DNA of 64,000 nt from JAGLSB01 sp023135955 (GCA_030673645.1 DAOVIO010000005.1:7937-71936); one strand, 5' to 3'; shown: positions 27,309-36,006, counted from the first letter of the stretch. Translations and numbers: made by a program. Notes: generated by a model from the sequence alone, not told the origin.

Positions 27309-27926
27309 TTATTTTGAAGATATTTCTTCTGCGTATTTTTGATTAATACCATCCATAACTTCAGCTGTAATATCAAGAGCATAGCTGGCATACAATAGCC
27401 CGCCCCCAAAGCTATATGAGAAGATATACTTGAATTTATTATCAGAATTATATTCTTTCAAATATTCCATAATGTAATTTATAACCTTATTCTGACCTAC
27501 CATACCCTCTTCCTGAAGTTCATTTAGGGATATATTCCTTTGGTTCTCAAGTTCCTGTCCTTTAAGCCCAAGTTGAGCTTCTAATTCCTGGGCTTCTCTA
27601 CGTGTAAGGAGGCCTTTATTCACTTTATCCTGATAATCTTCAACTTCTTTTTGGAATGCTTGATATTGAGTGCCAATACTGGTTTCAAGCTTTAGTTGTT
27701 TGGCAGCCAGATCATCATTAAGATCAGCGAACATAGCCATATTATTTAATAAACTGTCGATTTGTACATACGCAATTGGGATTTCTGTTCCATTGCTTAC
27801 AGCTGCTTTAACATGACTTTCCTTTACAGGTTCAGTATTACCTGCATCTACCTGAAAATGAAGGAAGTATAATACTCCTAATGCAACAGCAAGTACAATA
27901 TTAATTATCAGATTTATTCTTTTCAT
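27309..27926 (-). CDS. OmpH/Skp-family periplasmic chaperone-like protein
   Basis: 205 residues with an N-terminal membrane anchor or uncleaved signal (INLIINIVLAVALGVLYFL), then IAYVQIDSLLNN and a long helical hairpin rich in Gln, Glu and Lys, ending with a strand segment (YIFSYSFGGGLLYAS). This matches Skp-like proteins that hold unfolded barrels in the periplasm. It is one of three OmpH-type genes in the window; the other two follow bamA. Confidence 0.83.
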   Translation of the reverse strand: MKRINLIINIVLAVALGVLYFLHFQVDAGNTEPVKESHVKAAVSNGTEIPIAYVQIDSLLNNMAMFADLNDDLAAKQLKLETSIGTQYQAFQKEVEDYQDKVNKGLLTRREAQELEAQLGLKGQELENQRNISLNELQEEGMVGQNKVINYIMEYLKEYNSDNKFKYIFSYSFGGGLLYASYALDITAEVMDGINQKYAEEISSK

Positions 27927-27949
27927 TTTATATAAAATTTAAATATCTG

Positions 27950-27957
27950 CAAATATA
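27950..27957 (-). promoter_or_regulatory. -7 promoter box for the OmpH/GT2 pair
   Basis: On the minus strand the box reads TATATTTG, 23 bases upstream of the OmpH start at 27926. No -33 element is evident. Confidence 0.55.
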
Positions 27958-28008
27958 GTTTTTTGTTTGAGAAATGGGAAATAATAAATAATAAAGGTTT
28001 TAGCCAGT

Positions 28009-28058
28009 GTCAACGCATTTAAATATCTTGAAGCACTGGTGACCCTTGTGGGTGACCA
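28009..28058. repeat. GTCAACG intergenic repeat plus hairpin
   Basis: A 22-base motif (28009-28030, starting GTCAACGCATTTAAAT) recurs at 33476-33497 with three mismatches. It is followed by a 9-bp hairpin with one mismatch, TGGTGACCC-TTGT-GGGTGACCA (28037-28058). Both copies of the motif lie just downstream of minus-strand genes. Confidence 0.6.
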
Positions 28059-28075
28059 CATGATTCCAATAAGCC

Positions 28076-29059
28076 TTAAAACTGAGGACAAGGAATCATA
28101 TGTCGTTTTTGTCTCTTTCTGGTTGTGCTAAATTCATAAGTAAGTGAAATTTCATGAGCGCCACCTGTTGAACCAATTAGATTGGAAATGGTAAAGTCAT
28201 ATGAATAACCTACCGACAAATCATCAATTTTATATCCTGCCAGCACGGCAACAGCATCTCCTAATCGCTCTTCATTAATGATTGGGATTCCCCTATACCA
28301 GAAACCCAGAACAATAGGTTCCTTAAACCAGTACAAACCAATGTCGAGCTGATTAATGAAATATTGATTTCGAAATAGAAAGGCCGCTGAAAGAGATTCG
28401 TCAATGTTACTTAATAGATTTCCCCGGCGAATAATTTGTGTCCCTCCAAATACGGAAAACTTAAGAGGGATATATTCCTCAGTATCCCAAAGGGAATTCT
28501 TTGGTTTTAATAAATGGTCTATTGTTAGTCCGATCCAATGTTTTTTGGAGTATGCTAGGACTGAGGCAGTAAAGTCAATATCAGCTTTGGATGAAAGAGG
28601 AGGCTGTTCAATACTTGTCGATCCTGTGCTGCCCACTGAAATTTGGTCATTCCAGATCAATTTCTGAAAGTCCATACTGGTTTGAACAAATGATAATTGA
28701 GCTCCTGGCCTGACATGCCACCAATTATTTATTTTAAAATCATATGAATATTGAAGTCCGATACTTGTTGTGGCTAATTCACCGGTTCCTGCCAGATCTC
28801 TCATAACCAATAAGCCAACCCCGGAATTAAAATTTGAAAAATAATGATCGTATGAGAAAGAATATGATACAAATATTCCAGGTAAGCTGGGCCATTGATT
28901 TCTATAACTCGAGGAAACTCTATCCATCTGAGTTGCCCCTGCAAATGAGGGCGCAAGATAGAGCTTATTAGCGTAAAATTGTGTGAACTGTGGATCTTGA
29001 GCTCTTAGTTTTGAACTAATAATCAGGCATAATAATATCAAAAGCAAAGACTTCTTCAC
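28076..29059 (-). CDS. Type IX secretion PorP/SprF-family outer-membrane protein
   Basis: 327 residues with a signal peptide (MKKSLLLILLCLIISSKLRAQ) and the family start DPQFTQFYANKLYLAPSFAG, then SYRNQWPSLPG, VSYSFSYDHYF, GVGLLVMRD and the barrel-like strands GYSYDFTISNLIGSTGGAHEISLTY. PorP/SprF proteins help T9SS cargo with type B sorting domains reach or attach to the surface. The next gene upstream on this strand encodes such a type B domain, so the two are probably a working pair. Confidence 0.93.
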   Translation of the reverse strand: MKKSLLLILLCLIISSKLRAQDPQFTQFYANKLYLAPSFAGATQMDRVSSSYRNQWPSLPGIFVSYSFSYDHYFSNFNSGVGLLVMRDLAGTGELATTSIGLQYSYDFKINNWWHVRPGAQLSFVQTSMDFQKLIWNDQISVGSTGSTSIEQPPLSSKADIDFTASVLAYSKKHWIGLTIDHLLKPKNSLWDTEEYIPLKFSVFGGTQIIRRGNLLSNIDESLSAAFLFRNQYFINQLDIGLYWFKEPIVLGFWYRGIPIINEERLGDAVAVLAGYKIDDLSVGYSYDFTISNLIGSTGGAHEISLTYEFSTTRKRQKRHMIPCPQF

Positions 29060-29551
29060 ATCGATTGATTAGAATCTAATAAATTAAAGATAATAAAAAT
29101 ATATCAAAACCTTAAGTTAGACCTGATTTCGGATCCTTTGAAATAAAGATATTTACAGGTATTTTTTAGGTTTATGGCTTAATGTAATGTTTAATTTTTT
29201 ATTATGTTTTAAATTTAAATTTTATTACATCAATCACAAAAAAGCATTGAGTAATAGCTTGAAAACTTTGATGATTAAAATGAAGTATTCAGTGTAAATA
29301 AACACATTAATGCTGAAAAAGAATGATCTTAATAAACATATTCAGGAGCCCTATTCCAAATAATAGCAATTAATATTTCATCCAAATCATATGATATTAT
29401 AAGTTTGGTCTAAATAATCTATAATAGTAATTGTGTAGAGAGTGAAAGATTCTTAAACCATTAGTTCTATTTAGAAAAACACTTTTTTTACAACTTGATA
29501 AAGGATAAGTAATGAAAATATGTAAGTAAATTGAGATAATTCTTTCTCTTC
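29060..29551. other. 492-bp AT-rich intergenic region
   Basis: No reading frame, RNA gene or repeat was found between the PorP/SprF gene and the PKD/anti-sigma gene. It must hold the promoter of the PorP/SprF gene if that gene is not expressed from upstream. I saw no exact TAnnTTTG box on the minus strand. Confidence 0.5.
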
Positions 29552-30892
29552 TCAATCTTGGATATATACCGTGACGTCGCCTATTCTGTCTATATATTCT
29601 CCATTTTCAAACTTCACTCTCAGCTTATAAATGTAAACTCCTCTTGGCTGAAGTTGCTGCATGAAGTAACCATCCCAGCCTATGTTTAAGTCATCACTTT
29701 CAAACAACAAGTTTCCATTTCTGTTAAAGATCCTTAATTGGTATTCAATTGGAGCTTGCCCAAAAACAGGATGAAAAACTTCATTAGAATTTTCACCATT
29801 GCTGTAATAGCCGCCATTAGATCCGCCTGTATTTGGGCTAAAAGCATTTGGAATTCTAATAATAGGATTCTCTCTATTTAATGCATTACTAAGGATCATT
29901 GAATCAATACATCCCTCATGACTAGTTGCTTGTAATTTTATATCATAGTCGCCTAAAACTTCATATACATGAGAAGGATTTGATTCTGTTGACTTTGTTC
30001 CATCTCCGAATTCCCATGAATAATTATCTGCTCCCTTACTGTAATTGTAAAAGTAAACAGGAATATATTCAGACATACCTTTTTGTTTTTCGATCATAAA
30101 GCTGGCTTCAGGGATTCTATGAACTGTAATAACATTAGTGTAAACACTAATCTCTTCATTTTCATTTTTGGCTGTTAGTGTAACAAAATATTCACCTGCA
30201 TCATCGAAAATGTATGATGGATTATTTTCTGCAGACTGTCCTCCATCACCAAAACTCCATGTATATTCAACTGCTTCAGAACTTAAATTAGTGAACGTAA
30301 GATGAAGTGGGGCACATCCATTATCGCAGGTTGGAATAAAGAAGGCGCGTGGAGGGAGCTGGTTACTGGGCGCTTGTTGCCGGGCACCGTCCTGAGCCTG
30401 TCGAAGGGTACTGGTTACCGGGCGCCGCCCGGAGCCATTCGAAGGATTCTGGTTGTCGATAGAAATTGCCTGGTCATCCTTGTTTAATACTGAACTTTGT
30501 TTATTAGTATTAGATTCAGAATCTTGATTTACTAAAGATGACTTAGTAAGTGATTTTTCAGGGGATGAATCGCTTATGTTATCTTGATAAGTTTTATCTA
30601 ATAATTCGAGTGTGGCATTGGATTCAGATCTTGTATCTTCAATTCCGTTGGCAAGATTTTCAGTTTCCTGCAAATCAGCTATGTTATTGTTATTAAGAAC
30701 AAAAACAGTAATAGCGGTACCTAGAATGATAACTGATAAATAGGCTATATTAAAACTATCCAAACGTGGACGAATAAAACGTCTCCATTTAAGTTGTCGG
30801 CGTAGTTTAGGCCATAATTCCTGCGAAGGTTCAGGCCTGTAATCCTGAAATTGCTCATTAAATAATTTTTCTATGTTCTGTTTAGTATCCAC
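29552..30892 (-). CDS. Anti-sigma-like membrane protein with two PKD domains and a T9SS type B sorting domain
   Basis: 446 residues. The N-terminus (IEKLFNEQFQDYRPEPSQ) is the cytoplasmic segment seen in Bacteroidota proteins encoded next to ECF sigma factors. One membrane helix lies at about 49-67. A Ser/Asn-rich linker contains a repeat-derived insert (151-181). Two PKD domains (about 188-258 and 264-338, with YTWSFGDGG and YSWEFGDGT) follow, then a gliding-motility type B C-terminal domain (about 346-446, IPNAFSPN, LRIFNRNGNLLFES, GWDGYF, RGVYIYKLR). There is no cleavable signal peptide. It appears to be an inner-membrane anti-sigma whose outer part imitates a T9SS substrate. The sigma gene is 93 bases upstream. 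Confidence 0.82.
   Translation of the reverse strand: MDTKQNIEKLFNEQFQDYRPEPSQELWPKLRRQLKWRRFIRPRLDSFNIAYLSVIILGTAITVFVLNNNNIADLQETENLANGIEDTRSESNATLELLDKTYQDNISDSSPEKSLTKSSLVNQDSESNTNKQSSVLNKDDQAISIDNQNPSNGSGRRPVTSTLRQAQDGARQQAPSNQLPPRAFFIPTCDNGCAPLHLTFTNLSSEAVEYTWSFGDGGQSAENNPSYIFDDAGEYFVTLTAKNENEEISVYTNVITVHRIPEASFMIEKQKGMSEYIPVYFYNYSKGADNYSWEFGDGTKSTESNPSHVYEVLGDYDIKLQATSHEGCIDSMILSNALNRENPIIRIPNAFSPNTGGSNGGYYSNGENSNEVFHPVFGQAPIEYQLRIFNRNGNLLFESDDLNIGWDGYFMQQLQPRGVYIYKLRVKFENGEYIDRIGDVTVYIQD
30350..30442. repeat. REP-like element inserted in frame in the PKD/anti-sigma gene
   Basis: Within the coding sequence a GC-rich stretch reads CCTGAGCCTGTCGAAGG and GGTTACTGGGCG, the complement of the CTTCGACAGGCTCAGG and AACCAG repeats found between genes. 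It encodes SGRRPVTSTLRQAQDGARQQ and flanking residues in the linker between membrane helix and first PKD domain. The frame is kept. Confidence 0.8.
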
Positions 30893-30985
30893 CTATTACT
30901 TCATTTACTTATCAGACACTTAATTAGATCTTTATGTTGCATTGAAAAGTATTTTTTCAAGCTTCTAAATTATATCGTCTTTCTT

Positions 30986-31549
30986 CTACTCACCATCTTT
31001 CTTTACTAATTTCTCCCTTCCCAACTTTTCCAGTTTACATTGTATTACCTTCCTTGCGCGACTGTATTGAGATTTGGAGGTATTTACATCGATTTTTAAC
31101 TGTTCAGCAATCTCTTTGTGTTTAAAACCTTCCAGGGCATAAAGGTTGAAGACCATTTTATAACCTGCAGGTAATTCAGATATCACACTCAACATCTCAT
31201 CTCGAGTAAATTCAAGATCCCCAATATCGCATTCGCCAATTTTTTTTTCTTTCAAGTCATCAATATCATAATGATAATGATGCTTTAGGTTCTTGTGATA
31301 ATGAGTAATAGCAGTATTAATAATTATGCGCCTCATCCAGCCAATCAAAGAACCTCTGCCTTCAAAATCCTTTAGGTTTAGAAAAACCTTAACGAAGCCT
31401 TCCTGTAATATATCCTCTGCCTCAGCACGATTACCTGTATATCTCATGCAAATACCCAGTAGGCTCGGGGCATATTGTTCATACATAAGCCTTTGCGCGT
31501 GCCGGTCATTCTTAATACACTGTAGGATTATTTTCTTCTCATCAAACAT
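30986..31549 (-). CDS. ECF-type RNA polymerase sigma factor
   Basis: 187 residues with region 2 (RLMYEQYAPSLLGICMRY, AEDILQEGFVKVFLNL, SLIGWMRRIIINTAITHY) and region 4 (LPAGYKMVFNLYALEGFKH, EIAEQLKIDVNTSKSQYSRA). This is the subtype common beside T9SS and PorP/SprF genes; SigP of Porphyromonas is a known example of an ECF sigma acting on T9SS genes, but I cannot claim orthology. It is followed by its likely membrane anti-sigma (PKD/type B protein). Confidence 0.92.
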   Translation of the reverse strand: MFDEKKIILQCIKNDRHAQRLMYEQYAPSLLGICMRYTGNRAEAEDILQEGFVKVFLNLKDFEGRGSLIGWMRRIIINTAITHYHKNLKHHYHYDIDDLKEKKIGECDIGDLEFTRDEMLSVISELPAGYKMVFNLYALEGFKHKEIAEQLKIDVNTSKSQYSRARKVIQCKLEKLGREKLVKKDGE

Positions 31550-31614
31550 GAATTCATTCTGCTTTTTTGACCTGCTGGATCTTAAAATGGTTGCATGCTA
31601 AATGTAGTAAAAAG

Positions 31615-31643
31615 CCAACAGAGAGCACCCAGCACCCAGCACC
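31615..31643. repeat. Short CCCAGCACC repeat block
   Basis: GAGCACCCAGCACCCAGCACC lies between the sigma gene and the nitroreductase gene and touches the nitroreductase stop. It is a minor member of the CCAGCAACC family. Confidence 0.5.
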
Positions 31644-32218
31644 TATTTCCCAACATCAACAATAAGGTCTTCAATCGTACGTTTTGGGACATGATGAATA
31701 TCATCCTCATCCCTCCAGTATTTGATGTTATCATCAACAATATCATCAATTACAACTTTTTCAATTGGTTTACCCAGTGCTATTACATGAAGGATTTCAT
31801 AATTATCAGGTAGATTCAAAATAGTTGATAATTCTTTTTTCTTAAGTGAAGCAATAATACAACCTCCATAACCTTTCTCAACTGCTGTAAGAAGAATGCT
31901 TTGCAGGGCTATTCCGTCATCACAGTAATAATTAGTACTTAAATTTTTGTCGTGTAATTGAATTATATATGCAGATGGTCGTTCCCCTTCAGTCGGACCA
32001 GACCAGTTGGTAATATAACCTGCCCAGGCCAGAGTGGGGAAAATAAGATTATTAAGGTCTCTGTCATCTGATAGAATATATTTTAGTGACTGAGCATTCT
32101 TTCCTGAAGCAGAAAGCCTCGCTGCATTTACCATTTCAGTCAATTCGATGGAGGAGATCTCTATTTTTTCATCAAATCTTCGGTAAGAACGATTTTTTAA
32201 TATTAGATCTTTTAACAT
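31643..32218 (-). CDS. Nitroreductase-family flavoprotein
   Basis: 191 residues, compact for the family, beginning with LKDLILKNRSYRRFDEKIEI, where SYRRF binds FMN phosphate. Next come ARLSASGKNAQSLKYIL and EKGYGGCIIASLKKKEL. It probably reduces quinones or nitro compounds using NAD(P)H and FMN. The substrate cannot be told. It is followed upstream by a VOC gene on the same strand with a 43-bp gap. Confidence 0.85.
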   Translation of the reverse strand: MLKDLILKNRSYRRFDEKIEISSIELTEMVNAARLSASGKNAQSLKYILSDDRDLNNLIFPTLAWAGYITNWSGPTEGERPSAYIIQLHDKNLSTNYYCDDGIALQSILLTAVEKGYGGCIIASLKKKELSTILNLPDNYEILHVIALGKPIEKVVIDDIVDDNIKYWRDEDDIHHVPKRTIEDLIVDVGK

Positions 32219-32261
32219 TAATATGGTATTAATTAAGGATGAAGAACTAAAGTATCAATAT

Positions 32262-33350
32262 TTAGACTAATTGTTTATCTTTTACTTTACTGTATTTCAG
32301 AGCTTTAATTATCCAGTTGGGCAAAGGTTTTTCCGGATCCCTTTTTCTTAGGTTCAGATACCATCCGAGTTTTTTCATAACCGGAATCTTGTGTGTCTCA
32401 ACAAATTCTATCAGAGTACCATCAGGGTCCTCAATATAGGAGAAATGTCCTGCTGCTTCACCCATATCAAAACTAGCTCCTTTAGGATGGTCAGCACTAT
32501 CTACAGTAAATGGGAATCCTTCATTTTCACATTCTTCTTTCAAATTTGACATGCCGTGAATATCATAACATAAATGTATAAATCCCAGATCGCCCCAATA
32601 CCGATTGTGGAATATCTTTCCTGATTCACAGCTTGTATTTTGAACTAATTCAATTTCGCTGGAACCCATCAATCGTGAGAAGCCTCCAATTCTTGCATTT
32701 GTGTGTCTTAATAAAACTCTTCTTAATTTACATTCTCCGCCATTTAATGAATTGAAATCATCGAAAACTTCCTCGGTATCATAGATTACTTTATCATAGT
32801 CAAGAATATTTGAATATAGTTTGCGGGCTTTTTCAATATCACTTACTCCAATTATAACCCCAGCTGCAGCCCCGGTTATCTTTTTTTTGTCAAAGCGAAA
32901 CCATTCGCCACTTTCAATTACCTGAAAAACATTACCAAAGGGATCGGTTACAAAAAAATGTGATTTTCCATTTGGATCTATCGATAATTCAGAAAGATTC
33001 AGGTTTTGTTTTTTGTAATAATTATAGGCCGCTTTTACATCCGGACTCTTTATTTTAGCTGCAAAGATGCCATAATCACCAATTTTAATTTTATTTTCAG
33101 GAGCTTTGGGAGTTCTCTCTGTAAACTGCCAGATCTCAAATCCGCCTCCCCCCATTAGATTAATAGCTAAAGCAGCATGTCTGTTTCTTGGTTTACCGCC
33201 TGTATATGGCAGCATATACTCTGCGGGAGCCGATTCTTCAAATATTCTGATGTCAATTCCAAAATTGGTTTTATACCATTTCCATGCCTCTTTTACACTT
33301 GTAACACCAATTCCAATTTGCTGTATCCCACTAATTATTTTCCTGGTCAT
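32262..33350 (-). CDS. Two-domain VOC (glyoxalase/dioxygenase) family protein
   Basis: 362 residues with two vicinal-oxygen-chelate modules. The first starts GIQQIGIGVTSVKEAWKWYK with SHFFVTDPFGNVFQVIE. The second, from about residue 160, has GVIIGVSDIEKARKLYSNIL, GFIHLCYDIHGM and FSYIEDPDGTLIEFVETH. Such proteins bind a metal through His and Glu from paired modules and include glyoxalases and ring-cleaving dioxygenases. The reaction is not predictable here. Confidence 0.83.
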   Translation of the reverse strand: MTRKIISGIQQIGIGVTSVKEAWKWYKTNFGIDIRIFEESAPAEYMLPYTGGKPRNRHAALAINLMGGGGFEIWQFTERTPKAPENKIKIGDYGIFAAKIKSPDVKAAYNYYKKQNLNLSELSIDPNGKSHFFVTDPFGNVFQVIESGEWFRFDKKKITGAAAGVIIGVSDIEKARKLYSNILDYDKVIYDTEEVFDDFNSLNGGECKLRRVLLRHTNARIGGFSRLMGSSEIELVQNTSCESGKIFHNRYWGDLGFIHLCYDIHGMSNLKEECENEGFPFTVDSADHPKGASFDMGEAAGHFSYIEDPDGTLIEFVETHKIPVMKKLGWYLNLRKRDPEKPLPNWIIKALKYSKVKDKQLV

Positions 33351-33381
33351 TGAATTTAATATTTAATATACTTTGAGATTG

Positions 33382-33389
33382 CAAATCTA
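33382..33389 (-). promoter_or_regulatory. -7 promoter box for the VOC/nitroreductase genes
   Basis: The minus strand reads TAGATTTG, matching TAnnTTTG, 31 bases upstream of the VOC start at 33350. Confidence 0.5.
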
Positions 33390-33475
33390 TAAAAAAACTC
33401 ATAAAGAGCAAGTTGATTGATTGGGGGATTGAATATGATTATGGAAATTCTCAAGAAAGGAGATATATTTTTAGG

Positions 33476-33497
33476 GTCAACGTATTTAAATTTCTTC
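33476..33497. repeat. Second copy of the GTCAACG intergenic repeat
   Basis: GTCAACGTATTTAAAT and the next six bases match 28009-28030 with three differences. It lies downstream of the SDR gene on the minus strand, as the first copy lies downstream of the PorP/SprF gene. Confidence 0.55.
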
Positions 33498-33526
33498 TTG
33501 CAACATAGGGACAAGCCGCTCTTATC

Positions 33527-34327
33527 TTAACTGGGATCAACTTTAATAATTAACTTGTAAAAGAGACGGGGAAAGTATTGTTTTATTCTTGGCATTATGA
33601 GCTCTTTTCCTCCGACAAGCACTTCTCTCTTATTTCTTTTTACGGCCTTTAAAATTTGTGTGGCACATTTATCAGGGCTGATTCCTCCTGCCTGCCCTGC
33701 ACTCATTTTGCCATAAGGTTTACCACCCTTATCAAGTGCATGTATTGAAATATTCGTTTTCACTCTTCCAGGGCAAACCACTGTTGTTTTGATTCCTCTA
33801 TCATGGAGTTCAGTCCATACCGATTCGTAAAATCCGTGTAAAGCATGCTTTGAGGCTGCATATGCCGATCGTAATGGGAAACCGAATTTACCGGAAATAC
33901 TACTCGTGGCTATAATGTGTCCGAATTCCCTGTCAATCATTCCAGGTAAACACTTTTTTGTAAGAATAAGTCCGGCAAAATAATTTATCTCCATAATTTT
34001 CCGGTCGATTTCCAGTGAAGTATCAATTGCCGTAGTTCGTGTTGATATTCCGCCATTATTAAAAAGAAAATCAACACCTCCAATATCCGTTAATACCTTA
34101 TCAGCCGCTTTTTCGACCTCAGTTGCATTCGACAAATCAAAACTGACTATTTGAATCTCATGCTTTGTTTCTCCTGCTTCAGATTTTGTTCTTTCCAGTT
34201 CTTTTGGCTCATGAGAGGAAATAATTACTTTGGCTCCAAGTCCAGATAATCTTTTTGCCAATGATTCACCTATGCCTGATGATGCACCGGTAATCCAGAT
34301 ACGTTTATCCTCAAAATATGCATTCAT
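33527..34327 (-). CDS. Short-chain dehydrogenase/reductase (SDR)
   Basis: 266 residues from ATG 34327, giving MNAYFEDKRIWITGASSGIGE with the NAD(P)-binding TGASSGIG motif at the N-terminus. The frame is open to ATG 34372, but that start would overlap the previous gene by 20 bases. The catalytic pattern is NNGG, SSISGKFG and YAASKHALHG (Tyr-x-x-x-Lys). It is a classical SDR; the FYESVWTELHDRGIKTTVVCPG segment is common in bacterial DltE-like oxidoreductases. The substrate is unknown. It follows an acyltransferase gene, so a lipid-related role is possible. Confidence 0.87.
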   Translation of the reverse strand: MNAYFEDKRIWITGASSGIGESLAKRLSGLGAKVIISSHEPKELERTKSEAGETKHEIQIVSFDLSNATEVEKAADKVLTDIGGVDFLFNNGGISTRTTAIDTSLEIDRKIMEINYFAGLILTKKCLPGMIDREFGHIIATSSISGKFGFPLRSAYAASKHALHGFYESVWTELHDRGIKTTVVCPGRVKTNISIHALDKGGKPYGKMSAGQAGGISPDKCATQILKAVKRNKREVLVGGKELIMPRIKQYFPRLFYKLIIKVDPS

Positions 34328-34352
34328 AATGTTTTTTAGATTTCTTGCAATT

Positions 34353-35723
34353 TTATTTTTGAATATGCGCATCCATTATTTCATCCGTAGAATCTAAAAT
34401 TTCCTTGTGAAGTTTTTCCAGATCAAGTAATTCTTTGTTCCTTGATTTCTTCAACTTACGATACTTTAATCCTGCTTTCCATCTCTTGTGCCAGATATGC
34501 CAGAAAAGCGCAAAATAACCGAAAATTGGCAGACCAACCAGGTATGCTAATGCTATCAACCCAGATTTGGCAATAATACCTACAATAATAGTCTGAATAG
34601 CATAAAAAACAGGAAAAATAAAAAAAGCCAGTCCAAATTTAAATGAACTGTGAAACTGAGCATCTTTGACCTTTGGAATTACTGTTAAGGGAAGAGTATA
34701 GGGGAGAAAATTATTTAAATATCCTAATAGAAACAAAGGGGAACTCAGGTATAGGCCCATGCGTTTGTAAATGAGTTTCTTTGTTGTGAAGCCCGATCTT
34801 TCAAAAATCCAGTTACGGAGATTTAATTTCTCAAGTCCTGATTTATACTGAATCGTTTTTTCAGAAAGCTGTCTGAGTAAATCCGGATTTTTTTCGAATT
34901 CTTCATCCAGAATACGTATCATTTGCTTGTCGGCCCTGAATTTTTCATATAGGGATTTGCCAACAATAGCAAGCTTTTTACGCATATTGTCATTATATAA
35001 TTCCCTGAGGTATTGATACATATCATAAAGCTCATCATTTTGAATATGTATCATAATTTTCTTCATCTCAGAGGCCAGCCTTTCACGAAGTTCATTAATT
35101 CCTTTAGGGGCATCTTCTTTATAGGCTTCAATATATTCTGAAACATCAATTGGCTGACCATAGATAACAAGGAGGTTCTGAAAGAACTTTGTATATTCTG
35201 AAAAATCAAGACCAACAGGAACAATTTTCACCTTTTTCCCATCAGGGAGGGCTTCCTGTGTTCGTAATGCAATTCGAAAGATTCCTTTTACCAACTTTCT
35301 TAATTGTCGTTTATCTCCATGATTTCCTTCAGGCATAACACATACGGGACAATCATCTCCCAGAACGTTTATCGCAGCCTGAAAAATACCTTCATTTTTG
35401 TGCAATTCACTGGCTCCATCACGTATCCGGTAGATAGGCTTTATTTTGAAAGATTGTAAAACCTTAGCCTTCCATTTCTGTTTGAAAACATCTGCACGAG
35501 CAAAAAATATTGTATTTATATTATTGGAGGTAAGAACAGCTAAGGCATCCATCAATGCATTCTGATGATTGGGAGCAAAAATAAAGGGAGTGCCATAAGG
35601 AATATTCTCCAGTCCAATTACTTGCCTACGTTTATAATATCTACTAAAAGCAAATACCCCATAAGCTTTAAGTGAGTTGTAAAAATAACTTTTATGGTGT
35701 ATTGTTTCTTTGTGCTGCGCCAT
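34353..35723 (-). CDS. PlsC-like 1-acylglycerol-phosphate acyltransferase family protein
   Basis: 456 residues. The acyltransferase domain has FIFAPNHQNALMDALAVL (the H-x(5)-D form of the catalytic motif), FFARADVFK, and VMPEGNHGDKRQL as the later substrate-binding motif. A C-terminal part of about 250 residues contains two or three membrane helices (YLSSPLFLLGYLNNFLPY, FFIFPVFYAIQTIIVGIIAKSG). It probably acylates lysophospholipids at the inner membrane. A tiny possible membrane-protein gene ends four bases upstream. Confidence 0.85.
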   Translation of the reverse strand: MAQHKETIHHKSYFYNSLKAYGVFAFSRYYKRRQVIGLENIPYGTPFIFAPNHQNALMDALAVLTSNNINTIFFARADVFKQKWKAKVLQSFKIKPIYRIRDGASELHKNEGIFQAAINVLGDDCPVCVMPEGNHGDKRQLRKLVKGIFRIALRTQEALPDGKKVKIVPVGLDFSEYTKFFQNLLVIYGQPIDVSEYIEAYKEDAPKGINELRERLASEMKKIMIHIQNDELYDMYQYLRELYNDNMRKKLAIVGKSLYEKFRADKQMIRILDEEFEKNPDLLRQLSEKTIQYKSGLEKLNLRNWIFERSGFTTKKLIYKRMGLYLSSPLFLLGYLNNFLPYTLPLTVIPKVKDAQFHSSFKFGLAFFIFPVFYAIQTIIVGIIAKSGLIALAYLVGLPIFGYFALFWHIWHKRWKAGLKYRKLKKSRNKELLDLEKLHKEILDSTDEIMDAHIQK

Positions 35724-35726
35724 ATC

Positions 35727-35855
35727 TTAATTTTTCTTTTTGAGCAAATCTAATAAATTTTCCTTGCCTTCAATTGGTATTTTCGACCAAACACTGGAAA
35801 TTGTTAAACCTGAAAGTATATGCCAGATACCCCACCAGGCAGCAATGAAGGCCAT
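35727..35855 (-). CDS. Possible small membrane protein without a clear start
   Basis: From ATG 35855 the frame encodes 42 residues beginning MAFIAAWWGIWHILSGLTIS and ending LLDLLKKKN, like one membrane helix with a charged tail. The open frame runs about 36 codons further upstream, including IERPLQIGG, but contains no ATG, GTG or TTG there. The stop is four bases from the acyltransferase start. Upstream the minus strand reads TATATTCG, one base off the -7 consensus. It may be a real gene with a short start, use a rare ATT start, or be a decayed gene. Confidence 0.45.
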   Translation of the reverse strand: MAFIAAWWGIWHILSGLTISSVWSKIPIEGKENLLDLLKKKN

Positions 35856-36006
35856 ACCGCCAATTTGTAATGGTCTCTCAATATTATTAATAATTAGTTG
35901 CCGAATATAATAAAAATTTACTTTCTTATGTAAAATAGCTAATTTGCAGGTGTAACTTAGAAAACGATTTTCACTTTATAATTTATAACTTTTTATTTTT
36001 TTGAAT

